DNA of 47,546 bases from a virus, in IMG/VR virus record IMGVR_UViG_3300032073_000051, positions 1 through 47,546 of that record. One strand, written 5' to 3'. Below are positions 38,662 to 46,090 of the stretch, in pieces; position 1 is the stretch's first letter; every line of letters begins with the position of its first letter. Both the position numbers and the translations under genes were made by a program. The notes under the pieces are model-generated. The model was not told the origin of the DNA and made no database searches. It saw nothing but the letters and a program-made list of their open reading frames with translations.

Positions 38662-40622
38662 AAAAATTACCAACTGATTACCAAAACTTTATTGCTCTTA
38701 GCAGGTATGCGAGGTGGCTACCTGAAAAGAACAGGAGAGAAACGTGGGAAGAAACAGTAGCTAGGTACTTCGACTTTATGGAGGAGCACCTAAGAGAGAA
38801 CACTAACCAAGAGTTAGTACCCAAGACTCGTAAGATTCTTGAAGATGCAGTGCTTAACCTAGAAGTTATGCCTAGCATGAGAGCCTTGATGACTGCTGGC
38901 AAGGCACTTAAAGACAACAACATTGCAGGATATAACTGTGCTTACCTAAGCGTAGACCATCCCAAAGCATTTGATGAGTGCTTGTATGTACTCATGCATG
39001 GCACTGGTGTAGGCTTTAGTGTAGAGAGACAATTTATTAGAAAGCTACCAGAAGTACCAGAAGAAATGATTGATGTAGAAGACATTGTAGTTGTACAAGA
39101 CAGCAAGGAAGGCTGGCAGTCTGCGTTTAGAAAACTAATTACATACCTATACAACGGAGAAATGCCTAAGTGGGACTTCTCTAAGATTAGACCTAAGGGT
39201 GCAAGGCTTGCTACCTTTGGTGGCAGAGCCAGTGGACCAGAGCCATTGCTTGACTTGTTTAACTTCTCTACTAATCTATTTAAAGATGCAGTGGGCAGAC
39301 AGCTAACTAGCTATGAGTGTCATCGTATGATGTGTAAGATTGCAGAGGTTGTAGTAGTAGGTGGTGTGCGTAGGTCTGCACTAATCTCACTTAGTAACCT
39401 TACTGATGAGAGAATGCGTAGTGCCAAGTCTGGTCAGTGGTGGAGTGATACACCTGAGATGGCACTGAGTAACAACAGTGTGTGCTATACAGAGAAGCCA
39501 GACATAGGAATCTTTATGAAGGAGTGGACTTCTTTGTACGAGTCCAAGTCAGGTGAGCGTGGAATCTTTAACAGAGAAGCAGCAATTAAACAAGTAGCTT
39601 CTATAGGTAGACGTGACACTGACCATGAGTTTGGTTGTAATCCTTGTAGTGAAATCATCCTAAGAGATGGCCAGTTTTGTAACTTAACAGAGGTAGTGGT
39701 GCGTGCAGAAGACACACAGAAAGATATCCTCCGTAAGACAAGATTAGCCACCATACTGGGCACGTTTCAAGCAAGTCTTACAAACATTAAAAGACTTCGC
39801 CCTAAATGGGTACATAATACAGAGGAAGAAGCACTACTTGGTGTGTCATTGACTGGCATAATGGACAATGCGTTTATGAATGGTAGTAGTGAGGACAGAG
39901 GTTACTATGGCAAGAGAAGTTTGCCTGACTTCCTGTCTGACCTAAGAAAAGAGACAGTCAAAATTAATGAGCATTGGTCAGAGCTGTTGGGCATTAGTCA
40001 GTCTACTGCAACCACAGCCATCAAGCCTAGTGGTACAGTTAGTCAGTTGGTTGACAGTGCTAGTGGTGTACATACTAGACACAGTGACTACTATATACGC
40101 AGAGTTAGGGCAGATAGAAAAGACCCTATAGCCAGACTAATGGAAGACCAAGGCATACCTGCTGAAAATGATGTAATGAAACCTAACAGTGTCAAGGTGT
40201 TCTCGTTTCCTATGAAGGCTCCTGATGGTGCTGTTACTAGAAACGAAAGGAATGCTATTGAACAGCTAGAGCTGTGGCTTACATACCAAAGATACTACTG
40301 TGAGCACAAGCCTAGTGTAACCATAAGTGTCAGAGAACACGAGTGGATGGAAGTAGGAGCTTGGGTATACAAACACTTTGATGAGGTAAGTGGAGTTAGT
40401 TTCTTACCACACTCAGACCACACATACCAGCAAGCACCATACGAAGAGTGTGACAAAGAAACACACGACAAGTTGCTTAGTGAAATGCCTGAGGCAGTTG
40501 ACTGGGATTTGATTAGTGAGTACGAGCTTACTGACCAGACAGTAGGAACTAAGACTCTTGCTTGTACTGGTAGCGTGTGTGAGTTAGTTGATTTAGTAGA
40601 AGAAGAGAGGGACACGGAATGA
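38658..40622 (+). CDS. nrdJ: Adenosylcobalamin-dependent (class II) ribonucleotide reductase (654 aa)
   Basis: 654 residues. Seen: MPSMRALMTAGKALKDNNIA and YNCAYLSVDHPKAFDECLYV, HGTGVGFSVE, GGVRRSALISL, and the catalytic NPCSEI (Asn-Pro-Cys-x-Glu) loop. The C terminus holds the Cys pair TLACTGSVCELVD used for re-reduction. This is the monomeric RTPR-type class II enzyme, which reduces ribonucleotides to deoxyribonucleotides using vitamin B12 and needs no oxygen or small subunit. It supplies dNTPs during replication. Typical of marine podoviruses. Confident. Confidence 0.88.
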   Translation: MKKLPTDYQNFIALSRYARWLPEKNRRETWEETVARYFDFMEEHLRENTNQELVPKTRKILEDAVLNLEVMPSMRALMTAGKALKDNNIAGYNCAYLSVDHPKAFDECLYVLMHGTGVGFSVERQFIRKLPEVPEEMIDVEDIVVVQDSKEGWQSAFRKLITYLYNGEMPKWDFSKIRPKGARLATFGGRASGPEPLLDLFNFSTNLFKDAVGRQLTSYECHRMMCKIAEVVVVGGVRRSALISLSNLTDERMRSAKSGQWWSDTPEMALSNNSVCYTEKPDIGIFMKEWTSLYESKSGERGIFNREAAIKQVASIGRRDTDHEFGCNPCSEIILRDGQFCNLTEVVVRAEDTQKDILRKTRLATILGTFQASLTNIKRLRPKWVHNTEEEALLGVSLTGIMDNAFMNGSSEDRGYYGKRSLPDFLSDLRKETVKINEHWSELLGISQSTATTAIKPSGTVSQLVDSASGVHTRHSDYYIRRVRADRKDPIARLMEDQGIPAENDVMKPNSVKVFSFPMKAPDGAVTRNERNAIEQLELWLTYQRYYCEHKPSVTISVREHEWMEVGAWVYKHFDEVSGVSFLPHSDHTYQQAPYEECDKETHDKLLSEMPEAVDWDLISEYELTDQTVGTKTLACTGSVCELVDLVEEERDTE

Positions 40623-40762
40623 TACACACCATAGTATTAATAATAGCAATGCAAGTTATTGTTGTTACACTAACAGGGTGTGCTACATTAGAAGATAAGA
40701 TGCAACAGCTTCAATGTCACGCACCAGTAGATTCAAGTATGTGCACAGGCTGGCAGACTTGA
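40619..40762 (+). CDS. Small lipoprotein (47 aa)
   Basis: ATG 40619-40621 overlaps the reductase stop (ATGA); stop TGA 40760-40762. The product MIHTIVLIIAMQVIVVTLTG then CATLEDK carries a signal peptide with lipobox L-T-G-C, so Cys21 should be lipidated. Two further cysteines (QCHAP; MCTGW) follow. Resembles outer-membrane or Rz1-like small lipoproteins. Function unknown; early position suggests superinfection exclusion or envelope interaction. Confidence 0.6.
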   Translation: MIHTIVLIIAMQVIVVTLTGCATLEDKMQQLQCHAPVDSSMCTGWQT

Positions 40763-40769
40763 TGTGTCC

Positions 40770-40787
40770 CAAGCATTTAATTGCTTG
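40770..40787 (+). repeat. 18-bp palindromic repeat, copy 5
   Basis: CAAGCATTTAATTGCTTG flanked by CC and GG, extending the stem by two G-C pairs. Ends 29 nt before the ATG at 40817. Confidence 0.9.
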
Positions 40788-40816
40788 GGTTTATGTTAAA
40801 CCATAAAGGAGTAAAA

Positions 40817-41059
40817 ATGTTAGAAAAAATAAAGAACGGTGCTGACGGAGCAATAGATGTTGGCATTAAGTTAATTAGCTTATCAATTATATTACAAGTA
40901 ATCTTTGGACCAAAGGTAGCTTTCCTAACAGGAGATGTAATTGGTTCTATACTAGGTATAGTATGGACTTTAGGAAATGGTGGACTGGCCGGCATCATCG
41001 CAGCTGTCATCATCTGGAAGTTACTCGACAAAGATATTGTCGATGAGCTTAAAGACTAA
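40817..41059 (+). CDS. Small two-segment membrane protein, holin-like (80 aa)
   Basis: Start at ATG 40817 (AAAGGAG upstream). 80 residues, beginning MLEKIKNGADGAIDVGIKLI with two hydrophobic segments (LISLSIILQVIFG; GGLAGIIAAVIIWKLL). The layout fits small marine-phage membrane proteins, sometimes annotated as holins, but its early-arm position is odd for a lysis gene. It follows repeat copy 5. Confidence 0.55.
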   Translation: MLEKIKNGADGAIDVGIKLISLSIILQVIFGPKVAFLTGDVIGSILGIVWTLGNGGLAGIIAAVIIWKLLDKDIVDELKD

Positions 41060-41177
41060 AGCTAAAAACACTTGGGGTCTTGTCCGCATGGATGGGACTT
41101 CCAAGTTATACATGGAACTCAAAAGAAAAAAACAAAACAAACCACGGGACTTTTGGAGGAGCGACTGGAGAAAATGA
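41043..41177 (+). CDS. Small basic protein (44 aa)
   Basis: ATG 41043 overlaps the end of the membrane-protein gene; stop TGA overlaps the next ATG. 44 residues, MSLKTKAKNTWGLVRMDGTS, then a basic tail (KRKKQNKPRDFWRSDWRK). No strong ribosome site, so translation may depend on coupling. Function unknown. Confidence 0.5.
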   Translation: MSLKTKAKNTWGLVRMDGTSKLYMELKRKKQNKPRDFWRSDWRK

Positions 41178-41401
41178 ATACAGATAATATTAATCCACAA
41201 CATTACCAGCAAGGCAAGATAGAAGTAATAGACTTTATACTAGACCAGAAGATGAGCTACCTGACTGCATCAGCATGCAAGTACCTTTGCCGATGGGAAC
41301 ATAAACACTTGGGTGAAGGCAGACTAGATGACTTAAGAAAAGCAAGATGGTTCATTGAGAAACAGATAGAAGAAATACTCAAAGAGGAGAACATCAAGTG
41401 A
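41174..41401 (+). CDS. DUF3310 protein (75 aa)
   Basis: ATG 41174 chosen because it overlaps the preceding stop (ATGA) and follows GGAG; the frame is open earlier. 75 residues containing NPQHYQQGKIEVIDFILDQ and KYLCRWEHKHLGEGRLDDLR then KARWFIEKQIE, the DUF3310 pattern common in phages (sometimes called SaV-like). Probable role in nucleotide metabolism, not demonstrated. Neighbours are DNA metabolism genes. Confidence 0.8.
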   Translation: MNTDNINPQHYQQGKIEVIDFILDQKMSYLTASACKYLCRWEHKHLGEGRLDDLRKARWFIEKQIEEILKEENIK

Positions 41402-41805
41402 AGATAAAGGGAGTGCTTCCATTACCCACATACACAAAGGGAAGAGGAGACAAGAAGAAAACAAATCTTCTTAGTCTTAATGTATTTAGAAACCTACACC
41501 ATTTTTCTAAGAACAAAGTCAAGCAAGACTATGCTGACCTAGTAAGAGAGTTTGTAAAGACACTACCTAAATACAAAACAATACAGCCTAGCTACACACT
41601 GTACTTTAATAACAACAGAAAGAAAGACTTGGACAACTATACGTTTCCTATGCACAAGTTCTTAATGGATACATTAGTTGAAGAGGGTGTCATTGAAGAT
41701 GACCATTATGATTTTGTTACTGAGATTACCACAGAGTTTGGTGGTATTAATGATGACAACTATGTTGTTGTAGAAATAAAGGGAGAAGAGCATGTCGCTA
41801 AATAA
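41398..41805 (+). CDS. RusA-like Holliday junction resolvase (135 aa, complete copy)
   Basis: 135 residues, GTG start overlapping the DUF3310 stop (GTGA). Seen: PLPTYTKGRGDKKKTNLLSL, the DLDNYTFPMHKFLMDTLVEE stretch with the D-x-D-N acidic core, and VIEDDHY. These are the RusA metal-binding residues. Cleaves branched DNA during replication and packaging. Nucleotides 41663-41805 are repeated at 1-143. Confidence 0.85.
   Translation: MKIKGVLPLPTYTKGRGDKKKTNLLSLNVFRNLHHFSKNKVKQDYADLVREFVKTLPKYKTIQPSYTLYFNNNRKKDLDNYTFPMHKFLMDTLVEEGVIEDDHYDFVTEITTEFGGINDDNYVVVEIKGEEHVAK
41663..41789. repeat. Exact 127-nt repeat of 1-127
   Basis: Identical to bases 1-127; see that entry. Marks the closure point between lap one and lap two: the preceding sequence (up to 41662) is lap-one unit; the following 5.8 kb are a diverged second version of 128 onward. 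Confidence 0.9.
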
Positions 41806-42190
41806 AAGCAAGGACATTAAAGAGATGCGTAAGTTTGATGTTGACCTAGAGTTTGGTCAGCAATGGGAGAAGTATGTAGATGAGTTGTTCTCTGGTGCTA
41901 AGAAGTGTGAGATTAAAACAGAGAGAGACACATGGGCCAAGACCGGCAACATATGTATTGAAGTTGAAAGCTATGGTAAGCCATCAGGGTTAGCCAGCAC
42001 AGAGGCTGATGTTTGGGTACACAATCTAGTTAAAGACAATGAGCTGTGTGCTAGTCTTGTGTTTAATACAGACAAGCTACGCAAAGTAATCGAAGAGATG
42101 AAACCTTTTACAGTATATGGTGGTGACAACAAAGCATCTAAGCTACACCTAGTTGATATAAATAAACTACTTAACGCTATCGCAACCTAG
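41792..42190 (+). CDS. Putative PD-(D/E)XK-type nuclease/resolvase-like protein (lap 2 copy)
   Basis: 132 residues, identical to the copy at 130-528 except one residue, though scattered synonymous changes are seen. The E-x-K core (CEIKTERDTW) is preserved. It converges with the methyltransferase gene, with the same 14-bp overlap as in lap one, so the arrangement is conserved between strains. Confidence 0.65.
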   Translation: MSLNKSKDIKEMRKFDVDLEFGQQWEKYVDELFSGAKKCEIKTERDTWAKTGNICIEVESYGKPSGLASTEADVWVHNLVKDNELCASLVFNTDKLRKVIEEMKPFTVYGGDNKASKLHLVDINKLLNAIAT

Positions 42191-42821
42191 TAACAACAAC
42201 ACCGACATCTCCAGAAGATGTCTCAGAAACTTTAAAGTCCGGCCCAAGAATTGACCTTATGAAGTCCATTAGTTCTTGCTTGGTAAATCCTTTTTGGAAT
42301 GTGTCCTTGCCAGTAATTACTCCGTCTTGATAAGGTCTTGGGTTGACAAGACTTTTTAAGAATCCCCTACCTCTAGCCATAATAACAGCCTTGCCTCCAA
42401 CAGCTAGGCTCTTGCCTATTCCCCTGACTGCCTCAACTCTTTGTTGTCTAGGTAGTACATTCAATACAGCATTATTAATTACACCATTGTATTCTCTGCT
42501 AATTTGAGATGCGTCTGTGTATGTAGGTGTAAACCCACCTTTTGGAAATGGCTCAAAAGAATCAAAGCCCATTTCTTCAGATGCCCTGCCTAAACCTGCA
42601 CCATAATCAAGTATATCCTCAGCAGGCACATCCTTAAAGTGCTTATCCTTTACCTTTCTGTATGTACTTACAGTATTAGAAACTTGAGTGTCACCTGATT
42701 TAGTAATGTCATAACCTTGCTCTGACATTTCCATGTCATTGTCTATGCTCTTCTGCATTTCAGGAAACACTTGTGTCTCTATGAATCCATTACCCGTACC
42801 CATTGCACATACCTTAGGCAT
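42177..42821 (-). CDS. Class I SAM-dependent methyltransferase-like protein (lap 2 copy)
   Basis: 214 residues, clearly homologous to 515-1159 but with many substitutions (DYGAGLGRASEEMGFDSFEP). The SAM-binding motif I and VINNAVLNVLP are kept, as is the conserved N terminus MPKVCAMGTGNGF. Divergence is concentrated in the middle and C-terminal substrate-side regions. Same length, same neighbours. Confidence 0.75.
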   Translation of the reverse strand: MPKVCAMGTGNGFIETQVFPEMQKSIDNDMEMSEQGYDITKSGDTQVSNTVSTYRKVKDKHFKDVPAEDILDYGAGLGRASEEMGFDSFEPFPKGGFTPTYTDASQISREYNGVINNAVLNVLPRQQRVEAVRGIGKSLAVGGKAVIMARGRGFLKSLVNPRPYQDGVITGKDTFQKGFTKQELMDFIRSILGPDFKVSETSSGDVGVVVTRLR

Positions 42822-45800
42822 TAGTCATCTCCTACTGCTTCTGCACCTAGAGCACCGACTGAAGCTCTAAGTATTAAATCAAAAAATTCCTCAGGTCCTT
42901 TGGCCATTGTACCTGCAAGACCTTCACCATACAGAGATGCTATGAAGTCATCTAAAGTACCAACAACTGGGCCACCCATGTATGCAGCCAGTGAAGTTTC
43001 ACCAACTAAAGGTATACCAACAGCACCGACTAAATCAAGAGGACCACGCTCATAGTCACTGCCCCTAATCTCATCTTTAATTGCCATTGCCAATGCAGCA
43101 GCACCCAGTGCTGTTCCAATCGCAGCCAAGGTAGACATCTGTCCCATCAAATCTGCTGTACAACTTTTCGGATTCAGTTTTCTTATTGCTCTCTTAGCAA
43201 TTGTATTACCAAATAGTATAGGAAAAGATTTTAATTGGGAGAACAACTGGTAGTCAGGGTTTGACATCCATAATGGTCTGTTGGTAGCCAATGGCTCAAG
43301 AGCAACATCAGTTACCATCTTACGCATCCAAGGCAACATCAAGTCCCTTACTCTTGTTTGTGTACCATCACTTTTTGTTATAACTGTGTTAAGAAAATCA
43401 TCATTAATTATGTCAATCTTGTTTCCACCTGCCCTGTATATAGAAGCAAAGTCCTCTATGGTCATGCCATTTTCTTTTAGTTCTTCCTCCAGTCTTCTTC
43501 TTCTGGCAGGCTTCATTCTTTTAAGAGCTTTAGCTTCACTCTCTATTCTTTTAAGTGCAGCAGTCGCAGCCCATCCTCGAACAAAGTTAGTGTACTGAGT
43601 AAGAAATAATCCGGCAGGCATTCTAAAAAACACATTAACCCATTTGTTAGCATCACCTGCAAACATCTTCTCAGTTCTTTCTGTATTTCTAGGGTCTAAA
43701 GCAAAGCCTGTAAGTCTAATTAAATCTCTGGCAAAGTTTGATGTAGCACCCTTACCAACACCACCCGAATAAAGACTACGCTTGATTCCTGCAAGAGCAT
43801 GAACAGCCATAGCAGGTGCAGCTTTTAATGTATTGACAATACCATTCCTTTGTATTATCCAAGCAGGCTCTGTAATCGAAGATATGGTAGCCATTCCAAG
43901 ATACTTAAATGTAGCTGCTGCTGCAACTTTTCTCATTAAGTCTTGTCTTGCTCTGCCTGCATCATCTTGTGGTCTTTTAAATGTGTGGTGCACAGCATCA
44001 TACAAATCCCACATCTGTTGTGCATCCTTGTTTCCTATTACTTTGTTCTCTAGTAAGTAATTAATGTCCTCATTTAATCTGTTAGCTTTGTTTGAACCAA
44101 AAGCCTGTGCTGATGCAATTCGTGTAGATGCATTCATCAAGTAGTCATTGATAGAAGTCATAGGACTGTTGCTTCTAAACTCATCTGGAATTCTGCTGAA
44201 CCTAGCGTCTCTTTGTTTTTCAAACGATGGTCTGTCTACTCCAGTCCTGTTGTCTGAATTTCTTATCTGTTCTGACGTTAGTACTGATGGGTCTTGTCCA
44301 TTGAGAACTGCATTAAGTATGTCTTGCTTAATAGCATCATCAGTTATACCAACTCCTTTCTGTTTCTTACCATCACTGTCTATGTAACTTTCACCTAAAG
44401 TATCTAAGAAACGCTGAGGGTTAGCCTCGACTGCTTCCCTGTTCCATCCACGAGTTAAGTAATCTTTTTGGTATCCAACTTCTAGACCATCCTTTCCTAA
44501 TGTTTTAGATAAAGTTTTGTAAACATTATCATAGTTCTTTCTAGTAGATTTTATGTCATTATTTAATTCTTTAAACTTTTTCTCACCAAGTTGTTTTCTA
44601 ACTTCGGATGCAAGAGCAGGGTCAATCTTTTTCTCCATGCCTTGTCCAAAGTATTTGTCAATGTTCTGACCTACCTTACTACCCATCTTACCTACCATTG
44701 GATAAGAGCTTTCCCACTTGTCTCTTATGTCAGCAAACGGTACAACAAAATCACTGATGTTTAAGTTCTTTAATGAGTTAAAAGATAGTTCTGACTGGAA
44801 TTCTCCTGTCCCACTTTCGGCAGGGGCAAATCTTCTTAGTGTTCTGTTAAGACGATAGTATGCCTCACCTGTCTTGGTGTTTGCACGTTGCCTTTCTATC
44901 ATGTCAGTAGACCTGTTGAGCAAGAAGTCTGTAGTTCCTGTCTTTAGGTTTTCAAATTGAGTTTTAGGAAGTCTAGTGAAGTCTACTCTTTCAGGTATTA
45001 CATCTTCTACAGGTATTAGTTCTTTTATTTTAGCATCTAGCTCAGGTCCTTCATACTTATCTAAAAGTTCTTGGTATTGTTTGTCGTAGTCTTTTACTCC
45101 TGTAGCAAAATCATCACCTGCTTTTTGTAGCTCACCTAGGTTGTAAGCATCTAGTCCACGCTGTGCTTGTTTAGCTTCTCTTCTATTCTGAGTAGCATCC
45201 CTGTAACCAGAGATAGTACCGAATGATGTACCGCCTGCAAGACCTGCTGCTGATTGTCCTAATGTCTCATCCCAGCTTAAGTCCTTTCCTCTTGTCTTAG
45301 ATGTGAGCTCAGCTATTATGTTTTGAATACCCTCAGTTCCTGCTTCATACAGTCCAATAGCTGTAGACTTCTTAAGTCCAGTAAAGAATGCATTTGCAAA
45401 CTGAGTCTTTTCATAGTTGTTTAATTTACTAGCCCACTTAGTCAGTTGTTCTTTAACATCTATTTGTGAACCGGGTGTAAATCCTTTAGCTACTTTACCG
45501 GGAGCAATAGAATCTAGTGCTGTGTTAAGTGCAGTTGCAAAAAGAAGATTAGCTTTCTCTCCTGCATCAAAGTCTTTTACTTCTTTGCCTGCATTTTCTA
45601 CATGTGTTCTTCCTACATCATCTAGGTTTAATAGACCACGAAACAAACCTGCAGTTGCAATTGTTCCTCCAACACCAAGTCCTGCTACTGCTGCTGCTAC
45701 TGATGCAGCTACTGTAGCACCCATGCTTGCTGCATTTTCTGATGCTCTTTCAAGTGCCCAGCCTACCTTGTCCCAACCTTCTGCCTCTAGAAAACTAGTG

Positions 45801-46078
45801 TCATATATAGGTTGGTAATCTTCTTTTCCTAACTCACCAGAATCTTCTAGTTTATTGCCCCAGTCAGACAGGAATGTACTAGTTCCTAGTATGTCATCAA
45901 CAGTTTGAAGGGAACCACCAAATTGTATTTTAAAATTGTCCCAGCTTGTAGCAAGAGGGTCATTCTTTGCACCTGCAAGTCCTGAAAAACCATCAGCTGC
46001 TATTCCAGAAAAGCTATCACCTAAACTAGTAATCCCTAATTGTTCTTCTTCCTCTTGGCCGAATCCAAAAATTGCCAT
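42821..46078 (-). CDS. Large internal virion / DNA-ejection protein (lap 2 copy, 1085 aa)
   Basis: 1085 residues, homologous to 1159-4431 along most of its length, with the N terminus clearly different (acidic, D-S-F-S-G and D-G-F-S-G elements in place of D-P-F-A-G). Hydrophobic segments (ASMGATVAASVAAAVAGLGVG and the C-terminal Ala-rich stretch) are conserved. The N terminus is therefore a fast-changing part. Ribosome site AAGGAA. Confidence 0.6.
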   Translation of the reverse strand: MAIFGFGQEEEEQLGITSLGDSFSGIAADGFSGLAGAKNDPLATSWDNFKIQFGGSLQTVDDILGTSTFLSDWGNKLEDSGELGKEDYQPIYDTSFLEAEGWDKVGWALERASENAASMGATVAASVAAAVAGLGVGGTIATAGLFRGLLNLDDVGRTHVENAGKEVKDFDAGEKANLLFATALNTALDSIAPGKVAKGFTPGSQIDVKEQLTKWASKLNNYEKTQFANAFFTGLKKSTAIGLYEAGTEGIQNIIAELTSKTRGKDLSWDETLGQSAAGLAGGTSFGTISGYRDATQNRREAKQAQRGLDAYNLGELQKAGDDFATGVKDYDKQYQELLDKYEGPELDAKIKELIPVEDVIPERVDFTRLPKTQFENLKTGTTDFLLNRSTDMIERQRANTKTGEAYYRLNRTLRRFAPAESGTGEFQSELSFNSLKNLNISDFVVPFADIRDKWESSYPMVGKMGSKVGQNIDKYFGQGMEKKIDPALASEVRKQLGEKKFKELNNDIKSTRKNYDNVYKTLSKTLGKDGLEVGYQKDYLTRGWNREAVEANPQRFLDTLGESYIDSDGKKQKGVGITDDAIKQDILNAVLNGQDPSVLTSEQIRNSDNRTGVDRPSFEKQRDARFSRIPDEFRSNSPMTSINDYLMNASTRIASAQAFGSNKANRLNEDINYLLENKVIGNKDAQQMWDLYDAVHHTFKRPQDDAGRARQDLMRKVAAAATFKYLGMATISSITEPAWIIQRNGIVNTLKAAPAMAVHALAGIKRSLYSGGVGKGATSNFARDLIRLTGFALDPRNTERTEKMFAGDANKWVNVFFRMPAGLFLTQYTNFVRGWAATAALKRIESEAKALKRMKPARRRRLEEELKENGMTIEDFASIYRAGGNKIDIINDDFLNTVITKSDGTQTRVRDLMLPWMRKMVTDVALEPLATNRPLWMSNPDYQLFSQLKSFPILFGNTIAKRAIRKLNPKSCTADLMGQMSTLAAIGTALGAAALAMAIKDEIRGSDYERGPLDLVGAVGIPLVGETSLAAYMGGPVVGTLDDFIASLYGEGLAGTMAKGPEEFFDLILRASVGALGAEAVGDD

Positions 46079-46090
46079 ACTAACTATTCC

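Larger units (their letters stand above)
41663..46078. repeat. Second lap: diverged repeat of 1-4431
   Basis: Colinear with 1-4431 (offset 41662), with the same gene order and 15 nt shorter in the internal virion gene. Identity is exact over the first 127 bases, very high to about 528 and then lower, and homology stops at about 46080/4435. This is the pattern of a second strain, not a clean terminal repeat. Confidence 0.85.

Noticed and set aside
29156-40787. Five identical 18-bp repeats considered as a CRISPR array
   Set aside because: Spacing is 156 bp to 7 kb with coding genes between, so there is no repeat-spacer array.
28019-41401. Integrase, repressor or partition genes indicating a temperate phage
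   Set aside because: I found no tyrosine/serine recombinase motifs, CI-like regulator or ParA among the proteins.
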